64,000 bases of DNA from Lentinula raphanica. Its lineage: Eukaryota; Basidiomycota; Agaricomycetes; Agaricales; Omphalotaceae. The DNA lies in the NCBI GenBank assembly GCA_027919835.1, contig JANVFP010000020.1, positions 186,001 through 250,000 on the forward strand, given 5' to 3'. Each line of letters opens with the position of its first letter. Positions within the stretch are counted from its first letter, which is position 1. The notes below the pieces were generated by a model. The model saw only the letters and a program-made list of their open reading frames with translations. It was not told the origin of the DNA and made no database searches. The position numbers were made by a program, and so were the translations under genes. Below are positions 45,025 through 56,873 of this stretch, one piece after another.

Positions 45025-48000
45025 CAGCTGATACTGTAAAGCTTTTGTAAAAAGACCTGATGAGTTATCCAGGAGCTTTTGAAAATAGTTGTGACGACAC
45101 AGAGGGGGCTCCGGAAATGGCTCCGGGGGGTGGGCATGCCTGTCACCACCTGTCACATCTGACCTATATTTACTGTTTTGGGTAATTAATAATTATCCAG
45201 ATATTAAATAAGCAGTACATTTGTAAAAAATCCTGATAAACTATAAAAATTCAAAAAAACCCAAAAAAACCTAATTAGGTCAAATTGGGGTATGTAAACA
45301 AAATAGCCTTATATGGTAAAAAATGCTGTAGGATCTATCTAGGTGTTAAAAATAGCCAAAAAAAATCACTAAAAATGCTAAAAATATGTAGGAATGGTAT
45401 ATAGCCTATTGCAGATCCAGGCATCCAAAAATTACCAAAAAAGGAAATTTTTGATGATGATGTCATCTTGTAGCAAAAAATCTGAAAAAAATCCTAAAAA
45501 TAGTCAAAAAATTCAGGGGTGCCTTGTTGGCCCTGGAAATGCAAAATAAAAAAAAACACGCGACAAGTGTAAAAATTTCTGTCACTCCAAATCATACCAA
45601 ATCCACTATATAGTCAGTATATATAATGTATATGCTATTTAGCATCCTAGTACCCTCATTGGGCTAAAAATAGAACTTGATCTCATCTGGTAGCAAAAAA
45701 TCTGAAAAAATCATAAAAAATACTCAAAAAATTTAGGGGTGCCTCATTGGCCCTGAAAATGCAAAATAAAAAATTTACACGACACAATTGAAAAACAACA
45801 TCATTCCAAATCATACCAAATCCACTACACAGTCAGTATATATCATGTATATACTATTTATAGCACCCCTAGTACCCTCAATCACTTATATCACTCAAGA
45901 ATCCTACCAAACTGAATGATTTGGGGTATTAAATATATTGTACATGATATTTTTAACACACCTAGTACCCTTGATGACTCAGAACAATTTATATTACTCA
46001 ATATGTTCAGTACACTTAACACTCATCAAACCTCACACATGAAAACTCATAACAGTACTTATATGTATTATACTTAACACAGTTGACAATGAAAATACTT
46101 AAAACAGTGTTGTCAGTCACTATACTTAACACACTTAACAGTCAAAAAGTTGGAACAATGTTACTTTATATACATAACACATTCATTGTTATCCTAGAAC
46201 ATACTTATAACAACGAGTTTTGGGCACTTATGGGCGCTTATTTGGTGTTTTTGAGTCGAAATTCATTAATAGCACACTCAATAATGTTTGTCTGGGCTCT
46301 ATACTGTGTCAGGATGTTGTCTATATCATATTCTTCTAGATACAATTCAGAGAACTCGAAAATTCAACCTGTCGGGTTAGCTATATTGTGATCTTTTGAA
46401 ATATAACAGTGTTTTATGTAAATGTCAATGCATATGTCCATGTAATGCAAGTATACTGATGGTGGTTCATGAGGGAATCACTCCTACAGTCTACTAGAAG
46501 TGTCTGGACATGGTTCAGATACTCACTATGACTATTGGACTCTGTGATATATATGTACATGTTTCATGTACACTATAGATGTCTACACCTACATGTAACA
46601 ATAGATGTCATATTCAATGACCCCCATTACAGATCTCTTGGCTGTATCACATAGAGTTAGCATGGAATAGGTTGTAGGATGACTCTTTCCATGACCCAGT
46701 AGCAGTTTGACTTCATAACATGGGTGTATGCATTGACATTTACATAAAACACTGTTATATCACAAAAGATCACAATATAGCCAGCCCCACAGGCTGTAAT
46801 CTTGAGTTCTCCAAATTGTATCAAGTGTAGTATGATATAAACAACATCCTTACACAGTATAAACCCCACACAAAAATTATTGAGTGTGCTATTAAAGAAT
46901 TTCGACTCAAAAATACCAAATAAGCGCCCATAAGCGCCCAAAACTCGTTGTTATAAGTGTGTTGTAGTATAACAATGAGTGTGTTATGTATATCAAGTAA
47001 CATTATTCCGACTTTTTGACTGTTAAGTGTGTTAAGTATAGTGACTGATAACACTGTTTTGAGTATTTTCATTGCCAACTGTGTTAAGTATGATACATAT
47101 AAGTACTGTTCTGAGTTTTAGTGTGTTAAATGTGATGAGTACTAAGTATACTGAACATATTGAGTGATATAAATTGTTCTGAGTTTTTAAGGGTACTAGG
47201 TGTGCTAAAAATACCATGTACATTACATTTACTCAATGTTGTCAGTTTGGTAGGATTCTTGAGTGATATAAGTGATTGAGGGTACTAGGGATGCTATAAA
47301 TAGTATATACATGATATATACTAACTATATAGTAAATTTGATAAGATTTGGAATGATGTTGTTTTTCAATTGTGTCGTGTAAATTTTTTTATTTTGCATT
47401 TTCAGGGCCAATGAGGCACCCCTAAATTTTTTGAGTATTTTTTATGATTTTTTCAGATTTTTTGCTACCAGATGAGATCAAGTTCTATTTTTAGCCCAAT
47501 GAGGGTACTAGGATGCTAAATATAGCATATACATTATATATACTGACTATATAGTGGATTTGGTATGATTTGGAGTGACAGAAATTTTTACACTTGTCGC
47601 GTGTTTTTTTTTATTTTGCATTTCCAGGGCCAACAAGGCACCCCTGAATTTTTTGACTATTTTTAGGATTTTTTTCAGATTTTTTGCTACAAGATGACAT
47701 CATCATCAAAAATTTCCTTTTTTGGTAATTTTTGGATGCCTGGATCTGCAATAGGCTATATACCATTCCTACATATTTTTAGCATTTTTAGTGATTTTTT
47801 TTGGCTATTTTTAGCACCTAGATAGATCCTACAGCATTTTTTACCATATAAGGCTATTTTGTTTACATACCCCGATTTGACCTAATTAGGTTTTTTTGGG
47901 TTTTTTTGAATTTTTATAGTTTATCAGGATTTTTTACAAATGTACCGCTTATTTAATATCTGGATAATTATTAATTACCCAAAACAGTAAATATAGGTCA

Positions 48001-48135
48001 GATGTGACAGGTGGTGACAGGCATGCCCACCCCCCGGAGCCATTTCCGGAGCCCCCTCTGTGTCGTCACAACTATTTTCAAAAGCTCCTGGATAACTCAT
48101 CAGGTCTTTTTACAAAAGCTTCACAGTATCCTGTG
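45025..48135. mobile_element. Palindromic foldback element, copy D
   Basis: The copy is 3111 bp and is inserted in reverse orientation relative to A-C: it starts CAGCTGATACTGTAAAGC and ends with CACAGTATCCTGTG. It is flanked by the 7-bp duplication TATATGG (45018-45024 and 48136-48142). The left arm has diverged from the right arm (most visible at 45915-46390), unlike the other copies, where both arms are nearly identical. It interrupts a coding exon of the KDZ2 cargo gene, so it is the youngest layer of the nest. Confidence 0.93.
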
Positions 48136-49144
48136 TATATGGGGCTCAGTCAGACTATCTGTATGACTCACTTGACATTGCGTCTTTTGGTCTGGTTGTC
48201 CGATCTTCATTCGAGTCCACCGCGATGGCATCTTACTTTGGACGTGGCCCCGTCGATGAGTTTCTGCGCTCAGAGTATGGTGTTGGTATCCAGGTTTTCA
48301 CTCAGCACTTTGAGACTTGGCTTCTAGCAAGAAATGCCAGTGAGTGGATTTCTCTTGACAGGACTACCATAACTATGGCTGAACACTGCATGTAGAACTT
48401 AGCAAGAAAATGAGCATGACTGATATGGCTAAAGACCTCACTCGTCTTATCTCCCGAGGCTTAGGTATGTTGCTCTTGCTTGCTTGATTGACCATTGCCT
48501 GACTTTTTCTAGCCGAAATCACAGGGGTCAAGGACATTGCAATGAACTACGCCTCGTATGAGGTCAGCATTTGCGTGCCATATCATGTGGCCGTGAAGGA
48601 CTGGCCTTCATCTGTTCCTTGGTCATATCCACAGAAACTTGCCGCAGATGAGGTCAGAACTTTACACGCATCATGGACCGATGGAAAGACCCACTGGTAT
48701 CGCTTGACCGCCTCCGAGCACCGCACACTCGTACGCCGCTTGGATAAAGATGGAAAGCTTGATCCTAAGGAGAGAAGAAAACGAAAGGCAGTCTCAGATG
48801 AACGCAGTGATGATCACTCCAGTCAATCCGATACCAGCGCTGACAATAACCGTCGCCCCGCGAAAAAATTGAAAGCCTCACGGGCGTCGTCTTCCAAAAC
48901 AGCTTCAAAAATGTCTTTGACCTCACGCAAAACTTCATCCGACTCCAAGAAGCGACATCACAGCGAACGTTCAGTGAAAGGGAGGTCGAAGTCGAAGGGC
49001 AAGAAAAAGGCAGCTGAGAAGAAGAAGAACAGCAAACCTAAGAAAAGTGTGAGGTTCATTGCTGATGATGATGACGATGAGGAGGAGGAATATCATAGTG
49101 ATGAAGAGTCCGATGCAATGTTTTCTGGTAGCGATGATCATTGA
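48136..49144 (+). pseudogene. KDZ2 cargo protein 2, 3' part
   Basis: This continues the frame broken by copy D (DYLYDSLDIASFGLVVRSS, GRGPVDEFLRSEYGVGIQV to about 48340). Then come a short exon (NLSKKMSMTDMAKDLTRL) and the last exon 48513-49144. That exon has MNYASYEVSICVPYHVAVKDWP and LRTLHASWTDGKTHWYRLT-like sequence, then a Lys/Ser-rich tail with nuclear-type signals and an acidic end. The pattern resembles proteins linked to mushroom transposons, but I do not recognise a named domain. The gene would be intact without copy D. Confidence 0.65.
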
Positions 49145-49525
49145 TGAGTAGTCACATTGGACAGCATAGCCCTGTATTTTCTTGTACTTTTCTTGTGATG
49201 TAAGGAGGCTGGTACACCTACCAGTAACCAATACATTGTTTTCTTGTAAATGGCTCGCTTATCAGTGAATTATTTGGCGTTGACAACGCTGAGCTCTTCA
49301 CCATATCATTATGATTATCTTGAACAGTCACATGATCTCATCACATGACAGTGGAATCCCGACTCCCGACTCCCGACTCCCGGCTCCTGACTCCCGTCTG
49401 GCGGTGACACTCTTACTCCTGACTTCTGAACATCTGTCACATTATTTCAAACAGTCACAGGGTCTTATCACATGTTACCGGAATCCTAACCTATCCCAGA
49501 TTCCCAACTCCTGACTTTGGCCTGC
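49145..49525. repeat. KDZ2 right subterminal region
   Basis: No gene. GACTCCC words recur in tandem at 49362-49382 and degenerate copies follow to 49450, mirroring the GGGAGTC words inside the left end. The sequences between are diverged, so the TIR proper starts at 49526. Confidence 0.6.
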
Positions 49526-49730
49526 TCATTGCCGGCAATGATCTCCGGCATTGTCCCGAACAGTCACGGGGTCTAGCAACGTAGTCAACCACTCTATCCC
49601 AAGCCAAAGTACTATATTGCCCAGGCCTTTTATCCACTAGGTGAGTACAGGCCTTATACACCTGTCTACAGGGGCCTGATAGAACGGTACAGGCCCTTGT
49701 GTACAGGTCTCTATTAGGGCTGTACAGGTG
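49526..49730 (-). repeat. KDZ2 right terminal inverted repeat
   Basis: Inverted partner of 35464-35668. It ends TGTACAGGTG and is followed by the duplication GATATAAG. Confidence 0.93.
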
Positions 49731-49738
49731 GATATAAG

Positions 49739-50600
49739 TGATTGAGGGTACTAGGGATGCTATAAATAGTATATACATAATATATACTAACTATATAGTA
49801 AATTTGATAAGATTTGGAATGATGTTGTTTTTCAATTGTGTCATGTCAATTTTTTTATTTTGCATTTTCAGGGCCAATGAGGCACCCCTAAATTTTTTGA
49901 GTATTTTTTATGATTTTTTCAGATTTTTTGCTACCAGATGAGATTAAGTTCTATTTTTAGCCCAATGAGGGTACTAGGATGCTAAATATAGCATATACAT
50001 TATATATACTGACTATATAGTGGATTTGGTATGATTTGGAGTAACAAAAATTTTTACACTTGTCGCGTATTTTTTTTTATTTTGCATTTTCAGGGCCAAC
50101 AAGGCACCCCTGAATTTTTTGACTATTTTTAGGATTTTTTTCAGATTTTTTGCTACAAGATGACATCATCATCAAAAATTTCCTTTTTTGGTAATTTTCG
50201 GATGCCTGGATCTGCAATAGGCTATATACCATCCCTACATATTTTTAGCATTTTTAGTGATTTTTTTGGCTATTTTTAGCACCTAGATAGATCCTACAGC
50301 ATTTTTTACCATATAAGGCTATTTTGTTTACATACCCCAATTTGACCTAATTAGGTTTTTTTGGGTTTTTTTGAATTTTTATAGTTTATCAGGATTTTTT
50401 ACAAATGTACTGCTTATTTAATATCTGGATAATTATTAATTACCCAAAACAGTAAATATAGGTCAGATGTGACAGGTGGTGACAGGCATGCCCACCCCCC
50501 GGAGCCATTTCCGGAGCCCCCTCTGTGTCGTCACAACTATTTTCAAAAGCTCCTGGATAACTCATCAGGTCTTTTTACAAAAGCTTTACAGTATCAGCTG
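49739..50600. mobile_element. Palindromic foldback element, copy C, right part
   Basis: The final 862 bp of copy C resume with TGATTGAGGGTACTAGGGAT after the second GATATAAG. They run to CAGTATCAGCTG, then the duplication GGAGGGC (50601-50607). Without KDZ2 the copy is continuous and collinear with copies A and B. Confidence 0.93.
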
Positions 50601-51760
50601 GGAGGGCAAGTCGAGTAGGCAGAGCGCCAGAAGCAATCACAACTTCGGTTTGAAGATTGTCTTCGGTCGAAGAGTGACAGGGGTCTAACCAGAAGTTGCG
50701 TGGTGCATCAACAGCTCACGCCTGCAGACACCAGACTCAATGGTAGCTTGAATCTTATCATTGGAAGTTGGGACGTCGGAGAGGTAAGAAATGACCCAGC
50801 AAGTGTCGATTGAGATATCGTATTCAAGCGAGTATATGAGCTTCGTCAAGACAGTGAGACAGGGCGAAATCTAAATAAGGGAATATCAGCATGGGTGTCA
50901 GACTTGAAACCAATCCTACTGACCAGTTCCCAATCAGGTTGGGGTGATTCACCGCCACATACACGGTTTCTGGTGTTCGCTGAGCAGGGTGAGTAAAGGC
51001 CGGAGGGCGCCTTGTTGGAGTACGTAGTCCCCGCATTGGAGACTATCACCAGCGATGTTACCGAGAGCCCAGACAGCTTTCTCTCGTACATCTAACACAG
51101 AAGAAGATAGCAGATTGGTGAATTCGGGAACTGCGCTCTGCGGTGCCAGATGCGATATTGGTCAAGGGCCAGGCGGCCTCGAACTAACATTGTCTCAAAA
51201 ACATGCTTAACAATCGAAAGATGAATACCCTCACCTGCAACATAGAGTGTCCCATTGTTTGATCCTCATATCGGGCGTGAGATCGAGTGCGGGGTAGGAG
51301 ATGGCCCAGCAAGCGTCGATTGAGATCTCGTCATCAAGCGAGTGTATGAGCTTCGTCAAAACAGTGAGACTGGGAGAAATCTAAATAAGGGAATATCAGC
51401 ATGGCTGTCAGACTTGTAACTGAGCCGACTGACCAGTTCCCGTGCAGGTTGGGGTGATTTACCGCGACAGAAATTGCTTAGCGTCCAAGTCGCATTATGG
51501 AGCATACTCAGTTTGTGGTGTTAGCTGAGCAGGGTGAGTAAAGGCCTGAGAGCGCCTTGTTGGACCAGCGATGTTACCGAGAGCCCAGACAGCTTTCTCT
51601 CGTACATCTAACACAGAAGAAGATAGCAGATTCGTGAATTCGGGAAGAGAGAAACTCCCGGAACTTTGTCGTTGTTGCGCGGTTTTTCCGCGCAGGCGTG
51701 CAATGATCAAAAAGATCAACTTAGACCGTTGCATAGTATCAATAAGGACTGTAGTGAGCC
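50601..51760 (-). pseudogene. Importin-alpha pseudogene, N-terminal/central part, internally duplicated
   Basis: On the minus strand, armadillo-repeat fragments are readable: LQTEVVIASGALPTRLALL (50601-50660) and a [25 protein letters not shown] repeat (twice). The first joins the C-terminal half at 33213 across the GGAGGGC duplication. A block of about 360 bp at 50770-51120 is repeated at 51290-51640 with several differences, including an internal 40-bp change. Frame is lost in several places. The first armadillo repeats and the importin-beta-binding domain are not visible, so the 5' end is missing or lies beyond the gypsy element. Confidence 0.75.
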
Positions 51761-53815
51761 CGAACTAGCAGTCAAACTTGTATCAGTATAAGCTAGGATA
51801 CAGATCCTTTGGCAGGACCAGCCATGAATATCCACTTAGAGCTATTGCTCGCACCCTTGGTCGGGGATCCTTCAAGAATGCTGACTACTGGTACGAGCAC
51901 ACCAAGGGAATATCGACTTAGTATCAAGATCTGCCGGATCGGCACAACTGAGTTTGGTACTTGGCTGTGATGACGGAAATTTCACTTGATCTAGCAGATC
52001 AGACACGATTAGAGCCTATCCGGACGAGTTACCACACGGAAACCCTACGCAAAGTAGCGGAAACCGTCGGAAACATGATGATCTAGCCTTTCCGTGGCAG
52101 TACGGGTGAAACCCGCAGCGGAAACACGCATATGTTCAAGTTCTAAACTGGGATATAGCGTATGCTATGTACAGCTTTGACCAGCACTCACGGAAACGCG
52201 CGGAAACCTACGGAAAACACTTCTGAAGCATTTATCTTCGTTGTCCGCTCCAGAACACCAGGCTATATGCATACCGTTCGAAAGCTACGGACCAGACCTA
52301 CCTGATCCGCGAGATCAACCACTGTTACGAGTCTATCTCATTAACTTGGGAAGACCACTACTATTCCGTGGAAGCAAATTCGTCGGAAACACTTGAGCAA
52401 CACAGGCAGGAGCCACTCTGACGAGTTAGGCACCCTAGCATGTGGATGCCGCACAGACCATGGTCGGAACTTGCTTGGTCTTCTAGATCTGGCGAAAGTA
52501 CGACGAAATACGGACAAGTTTCATATTTTTCTCGGTTTTCCTTACTATTTCCTTGCGTGTTTGTATCGTTTCAGTCATATTTTACTATTTAAGTGTATAT
52601 TATCGGACTCCGTCCGTAGAAATAGCTAGATCTACTAGATCAAGGACAAATACGGGTATTGGACTTTTCGTAGTGTACTTAAAGACCTGTATCCGCACAA
52701 ATGAAACAAGTTTCGCGCCCAGATCTCTCTGAACTGGTAATCCTTTTCATCCATACGTGGGAGTAAAGGCTTCTAAGCCGTACCGGACCTTGCAGATTAA
52801 GTGTGTTACTTCATCGCGATAAGCCCGACTTTTGAGTGGTTTGACTTGGTGTCTGTCACTTGCTAGTTGAAGGTAGACTCCGTTCCGGAGATACAGAGGA
52901 CTTGGTCTCAGGTTGTGCCAAGTGAACGTGCAGAGTTTTGGTGGCTCTGTTCAAGTTGACACGTAGTGATTGGTGATCTGCGTGATCTTCGAGGTTTTAC
53001 TGAGAATAGTGATCAGTACTGCTTCACCCGGGAGCGGAATCGATTGGTCTACCATAACGTCTGGTACCCCGTTGCTTTCCGAGCCTAAAAACCCTTTATC
53101 CGAGTGGAAGCCGCTCAAAACAAACCCTTTAGTCCAGATCTTACGACTGGTATATCCGTGTCACTTCGTTCTGCTGACCAGTATTGCTGATCTAAAAGAT
53201 CTTACAAGACTGCGTTCGACTTGAAATATAAGATAGTGCGGAATCTCTGACAACGCCCCACACCTCGCTATAAATACAATTTGATTGACGAATCCGTGAA
53301 GTCGTACTCTGTGTTCGTGCTAAGTGACCTGTCATAAGGCATTATACTAAGAACCGACTTTATACCTCGTTATCTGGAGCCCACCGCGAGGGGTGGAATC
53401 TATATTTTGGTCGAACTCGAGAGATCTTCTTGATTTCTCAAAACTACTGCCTTTGATCGAATTTATTTGATCATTAAAAATAGCTCCAAGAGCTACTCGG
53501 ACTTCGAAGAACGCGGGCTCAGCAGATTTCTTTGATCCAGCGATACAAGCTTCAGATCAGCGAAAGCGCGCAACAAAGAAACCCTCTGTACCTGTTTACG
53601 ATCCGAGAAACCTCGGAAGAGCGAGTACAAGCAATCCAGATAACGGGAGAGCTGCTAGACCATCTTCGGAACAACCAGTAACGAAGAGATCTAACGTAGT
53701 GCCAGGAAACGGTAGACAGAAGGCAGCTACTGTTGGACCAGATCCGCAATCTAGTTCAGATCCTACATTACAACCCGAACCATTTGATTTGATACAACTG
53801 TTTTTACCCAACAAT
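51761..53815. other. Gypsy leader / possible 5' LTR region
   Basis: No supported gene. The region shares the gypsy element's signature words: GATCTNNNAGATC at 51988, 52629 and 53189, and many CGGAAA words at 52030-52390. TGGAGCCCACCGCGAGG at 53382 could be a tRNA primer-binding site, which would put the 5' LTR end there; this is weak. No matching 3' copy was found before the window ends, so LTR borders are not defined. Confidence 0.4.
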
Positions 53816-55387
53816 ATGTCCGAAGTACATAACGGAAATGATCAGGGAGCCGCGGGAGCGAATGCTAACGCACCAGCAAACCCGGCTGCCCAACAAAAAC
53901 GACCGGAGGATCAACTCGACATCATAAGGATGCTTGGTCCTCCTGAACTGACTCCTGCGGAACAAGCAGAGTATAACAATACCAAGTTTCCGCTTACGCA
54001 CAAAACTGCTATGATCCTGGACTTGGCCAATCCGAGCATGATCCCCGAGTGGGTGAGGTTCTGTTTGAACACGTTCCAGGCTACGGAAGTTACCTCCGAG
54101 AAGGTGAAGATGCAAAAGATCTTTTCTTGGATGACCCTTCAGACCAAGCAGGCTCTCGAGCATCTTCCCGGCGCGCAGGAGGGAAGGGAAGACGCGGACT
54201 GTTTCCTGCGTTCCCTGTGTGAAAGATTCCCGGCATCTCTAGGAAGACCAATGGGTTCGAAGAATACGCTCTTGCAGATCGTACAGAACTATGCTCCTTT
54301 GGGTGTCCGGGACGGAGATAGGCTGCTCGGATATTGTCTGTTGATGGAGGTAGAAGCCAATAAGTTGTTGAAACCGCCTCCGGCGATAGGAAACACGGAA
54401 CTGGTGTCTCTTTTCCTGTCAGCATTCGATGACGAGTTACGGAAAGCTGTGAATCGTAAGGTTCAACAGCAGGTACCTGCTTTCCGCGTAGAGAAACGTC
54501 GGGTCGATGATCCATATCTGTTCATAGAGTACAAGGAAGCAGCAGAGGCCGTAGCAAGGCACCCACCCTTGGAATCGTTGTACCGTACGGTTACAAGTCG
54601 GGATGGTGTGGTCTTCAATGCGGAAACCCACTCAAGAGGAGGCGTATATGTTCCGATTGGTGGTCCTCCGGTGATCAAAGAAGAAGTACCGGATCTCTCG
54701 CATTTCTTCCGGTCTCCAGCTAAGCCCGTTGAAGTGAAACGAGAAGCTTCCGAGGAAACGGAAAGAGCACTAGCTGCAAATAGGGATCAGTACAGTGTGT
54801 TGGTCAAGGATTTGGGAGCCCTTAAGGCTACCTACAAAGAGGAACTTGAGACGTTGGCTCAAATGCTGGCTAATATCAAGACCGGAAATGTTCAACCTGC
54901 GCAACGGGTGCAGCCCCATACTGTCGCTTCTGGTAGTGGTAATCCCGGAAACAGTGGGCCTCCCCGCGGAATCATTAACACGAATCCGAATAATGCACAA
55001 GGTCAAAGGTCTGAGATGTTGTGTTTCCTTTGTCGGGAACCGAACCATATGATGCAAAGTTGTCCAATGTTCTTGGAACTCTTAGGGAAAGGTTGGATTA
55101 TGCGTGATCCGCAAGATCCAAAGCGTCTTAAGTTGAAGGATGGGTCCCCGCTACCGAACAACTTCGGAAGTGAGAGTAGATACCAAAAGATCATGAAATA
55201 TGGTCAGGCCAAAGGATGGCCCGAGGTTTCGACGATGATGAACGAGATGATCCCGGACAATGAGGATTACTCGGAACAGTTGGCCGGATCCCCAGCTTGG
55301 ATGGTCATTGCCAATCTGGCGGAGATGGTGCAAGGGAGATCTAGCAATGGTGTGGCTACGGTGTACACGAACGAGTCGGGAAACTGA
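53816..55387 (+). CDS. Ty3/gypsy Gag
   Basis: One open frame. I use the first ATG (53816); the frame is open upstream but without another ATG that I can see. The central part is a capsid-like helical region (PEWVRFCLNTFQATEV, KMQKIFSWMTLQTKQAL, ERFPASLGRPMGSKNTL). Near the C-terminus is a zinc knuckle CFLCREPNHMMQSC (C-x2-C-x4-H-x4-C). Gag assembles the cytoplasmic particle and packages the RNA. It stops at TGA 55385-55387, nine bases before the ATG of the next frame. The frame is intact. Confidence 0.85.
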   Translation: MSEVHNGNDQGAAGANANAPANPAAQQKRPEDQLDIIRMLGPPELTPAEQAEYNNTKFPLTHKTAMILDLANPSMIPEWVRFCLNTFQATEVTSEKVKMQKIFSWMTLQTKQALEHLPGAQEGREDADCFLRSLCERFPASLGRPMGSKNTLLQIVQNYAPLGVRDGDRLLGYCLLMEVEANKLLKPPPAIGNTELVSLFLSAFDDELRKAVNRKVQQQVPAFRVEKRRVDDPYLFIEYKEAAEAVARHPPLESLYRTVTSRDGVVFNAETHSRGGVYVPIGGPPVIKEEVPDLSHFFRSPAKPVEVKREASEETERALAANRDQYSVLVKDLGALKATYKEELETLAQMLANIKTGNVQPAQRVQPHTVASGSGNPGNSGPPRGIINTNPNNAQGQRSEMLCFLCREPNHMMQSCPMFLELLGKGWIMRDPQDPKRLKLKDGSPLPNNFGSESRYQKIMKYGQAKGWPEVSTMMNEMIPDNEDYSEQLAGSPAWMVIANLAEMVQGRSSNGVATVYTNESGN

Positions 55388-55395
55388 GGAATCCA

Positions 55396-56873
55396 ATGAT
55401 TGAGTTGACCTCTGGGCCAAGGACACGGTCTCAGCAACAGGCAACAACTCATGAGGGTGCCCCAAAGCCTAACTCACCAAAAGCAATACCTGCCGTCAAG
55501 AATAAACGCTTTGACGGGGTGCATATACCCATAGATCGAAATAACCCTAGTAAAAACAAAACATCCGAAAAACCGAAGTCCAATCCGGACAATTCTATGC
55601 CTAATCATGACAGATCTGCTGGATCAGACCCCGATTCTTCTCAATCACTGAGGGAAGCTGCTTTGGAAAGGATACAGTCAGTGACCATTGACGATTTAAC
55701 GGATGAGAGTGCGTTAGGTTCGGAACGCGAGCCTGATCAGACAGATCAACGGAAATTGAAGCAAGTACGATTCCACGATCCGTCACCCCTCGTACGGAAA
55801 ATCCGAGATGACCATTTGATGATGTTCAGCCCAGAGAAGTTACACCTCACCCTCGAAATCAACCAAAGCCGGAAAAGATACCTGAATCTAAGGGATCTTC
55901 GAAGGCACCAAAATACAGGCTGCAGAATGAACTGTTTACGCCTGGTCTAGAGGAAGAGCTTGCTGACCGGATAGTGCGAAAGACGATTGAATTGACTTCT
56001 TCCGAAGCTTTACAGCTTTCGGGGAAGATCAGGCAGATCGTAGCACGAAAGATACGGAATAAGCGAGTACTTCCGCAAGATCGAAAGAAAATGCTGCTGA
56101 ACGTGGCTGATCAACAAGATCTAGCTACGGAAACCCTTTCAAATGATGATTCCGAAGACGAACAAGTCATTTCCGTGGATGATCTAGCATTACCCGAAGC
56201 TTGGGCTTTTGAGAGATTATCCGAGGATCGGGATGGGATGAAAGCAGGAGCGTTTGTTCAAGTAGATCCAGTAGAATCATTCTTGAGTGATGTAGATGAG
56301 AATGATGAACGACGAGATATGACCATAGTTGCCACCATAGGCAATGGTCTCCGTGCAGTGTGGCCTGTTGTGAATGATCGGGAAGATCTCGAAGTAGAGA
56401 ACCTCCTGGACTCAGGATCACAGATAGTCGCAATCGATATGAGCGTGGCGTTAGGCTTAGGTCTAGGTTGGGATCCCGGAATCACCATACAGATGCAAAA
56501 TGTACATGGCGGGATCGCGCGGACCAAAGGTTTAGCCCGAAATGTGCCCTTTCGATTTGGACCAGTCACAGTGTATTTGCAGTTACATGTTCAAGAAAAG
56601 GCTCCCTTCGAAATACTGTTGGGACGCCCGTTTGATGTGTTAACTGAGAGTGTCATTCAGACATTTGGATCGGGCGATCAGGAACTTACGATTACGGATC
56701 CGAATACTGGAAAACGGTATACCATGGGTACATATCCGAAAGGACATGGACCGAGAGCACCAAGAAAGGTGGTGGAACGAAAAGTATCACAGCCAACTCA
56801 ACAGTTGCAACCCGAATCAAGACGGGAAGACACTCACGAGGAGGCAGAGAAAGTTCCGCAACCAAATTTTTGA
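55396..56873 (+). pseudogene. Ty3/gypsy linker and aspartic protease (frameshifted)
   Basis: Two overlapping frames: ATG 55396 to 55950, then a +1/-1 change near 55850 continuing in another frame to 56873. The first part is hydrophilic. The second has TIELTSSEALQLSGKIRQI, an ENLLDSGSQIVAIDM segment with the catalytic D-S-G of retropepsins (about 56400) and a KAPFEILLGRPFDV strand with the conserved ILGRP-type end. The protease would cut the Gag-Pol precursor. A run of T residues near 56866 marks another frame change into the reverse transcriptase part. Confidence 0.75.

Larger units (their letters stand above)
35464..49730. mobile_element. KDZ-superfamily DNA transposon KDZ2 with TET/JBP cargo
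   Basis: The element is 14,267 bp, or 11,149 bp without the inserted copy D and one 7-bp duplication. It is flanked by the 8-bp duplication GATATAAG (35456-35463 and 49731-49738). Terminal inverted repeats of 205 bp, beginning CACCTGTACAGCCCTAATAG, are almost identical at both ends. That suggests a recent insertion. Genes inside are a KDZ transposase (minus), a TET/JBP-type dioxygenase (plus), a small basic protein (plus), an RNase H1-N-like protein (minus) and a large cargo protein (plus). The host site is copy C, itself inside an importin-alpha pseudogene. Confidence 0.93.

Noticed and set aside
32736..51760. A functional importin-alpha gene with a giant intron
   Set aside because: Besides the nested insertion there are frameshifts, an internal duplication and a missing armadillo stretch, and the insertion lies in coding sequence rather than at a splice site.
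53699..53815. Upstream start for Gag at 53699
   Set aside because: That codon is GTG, unlikely as a start in a fungus; the first ATG is at 53816.
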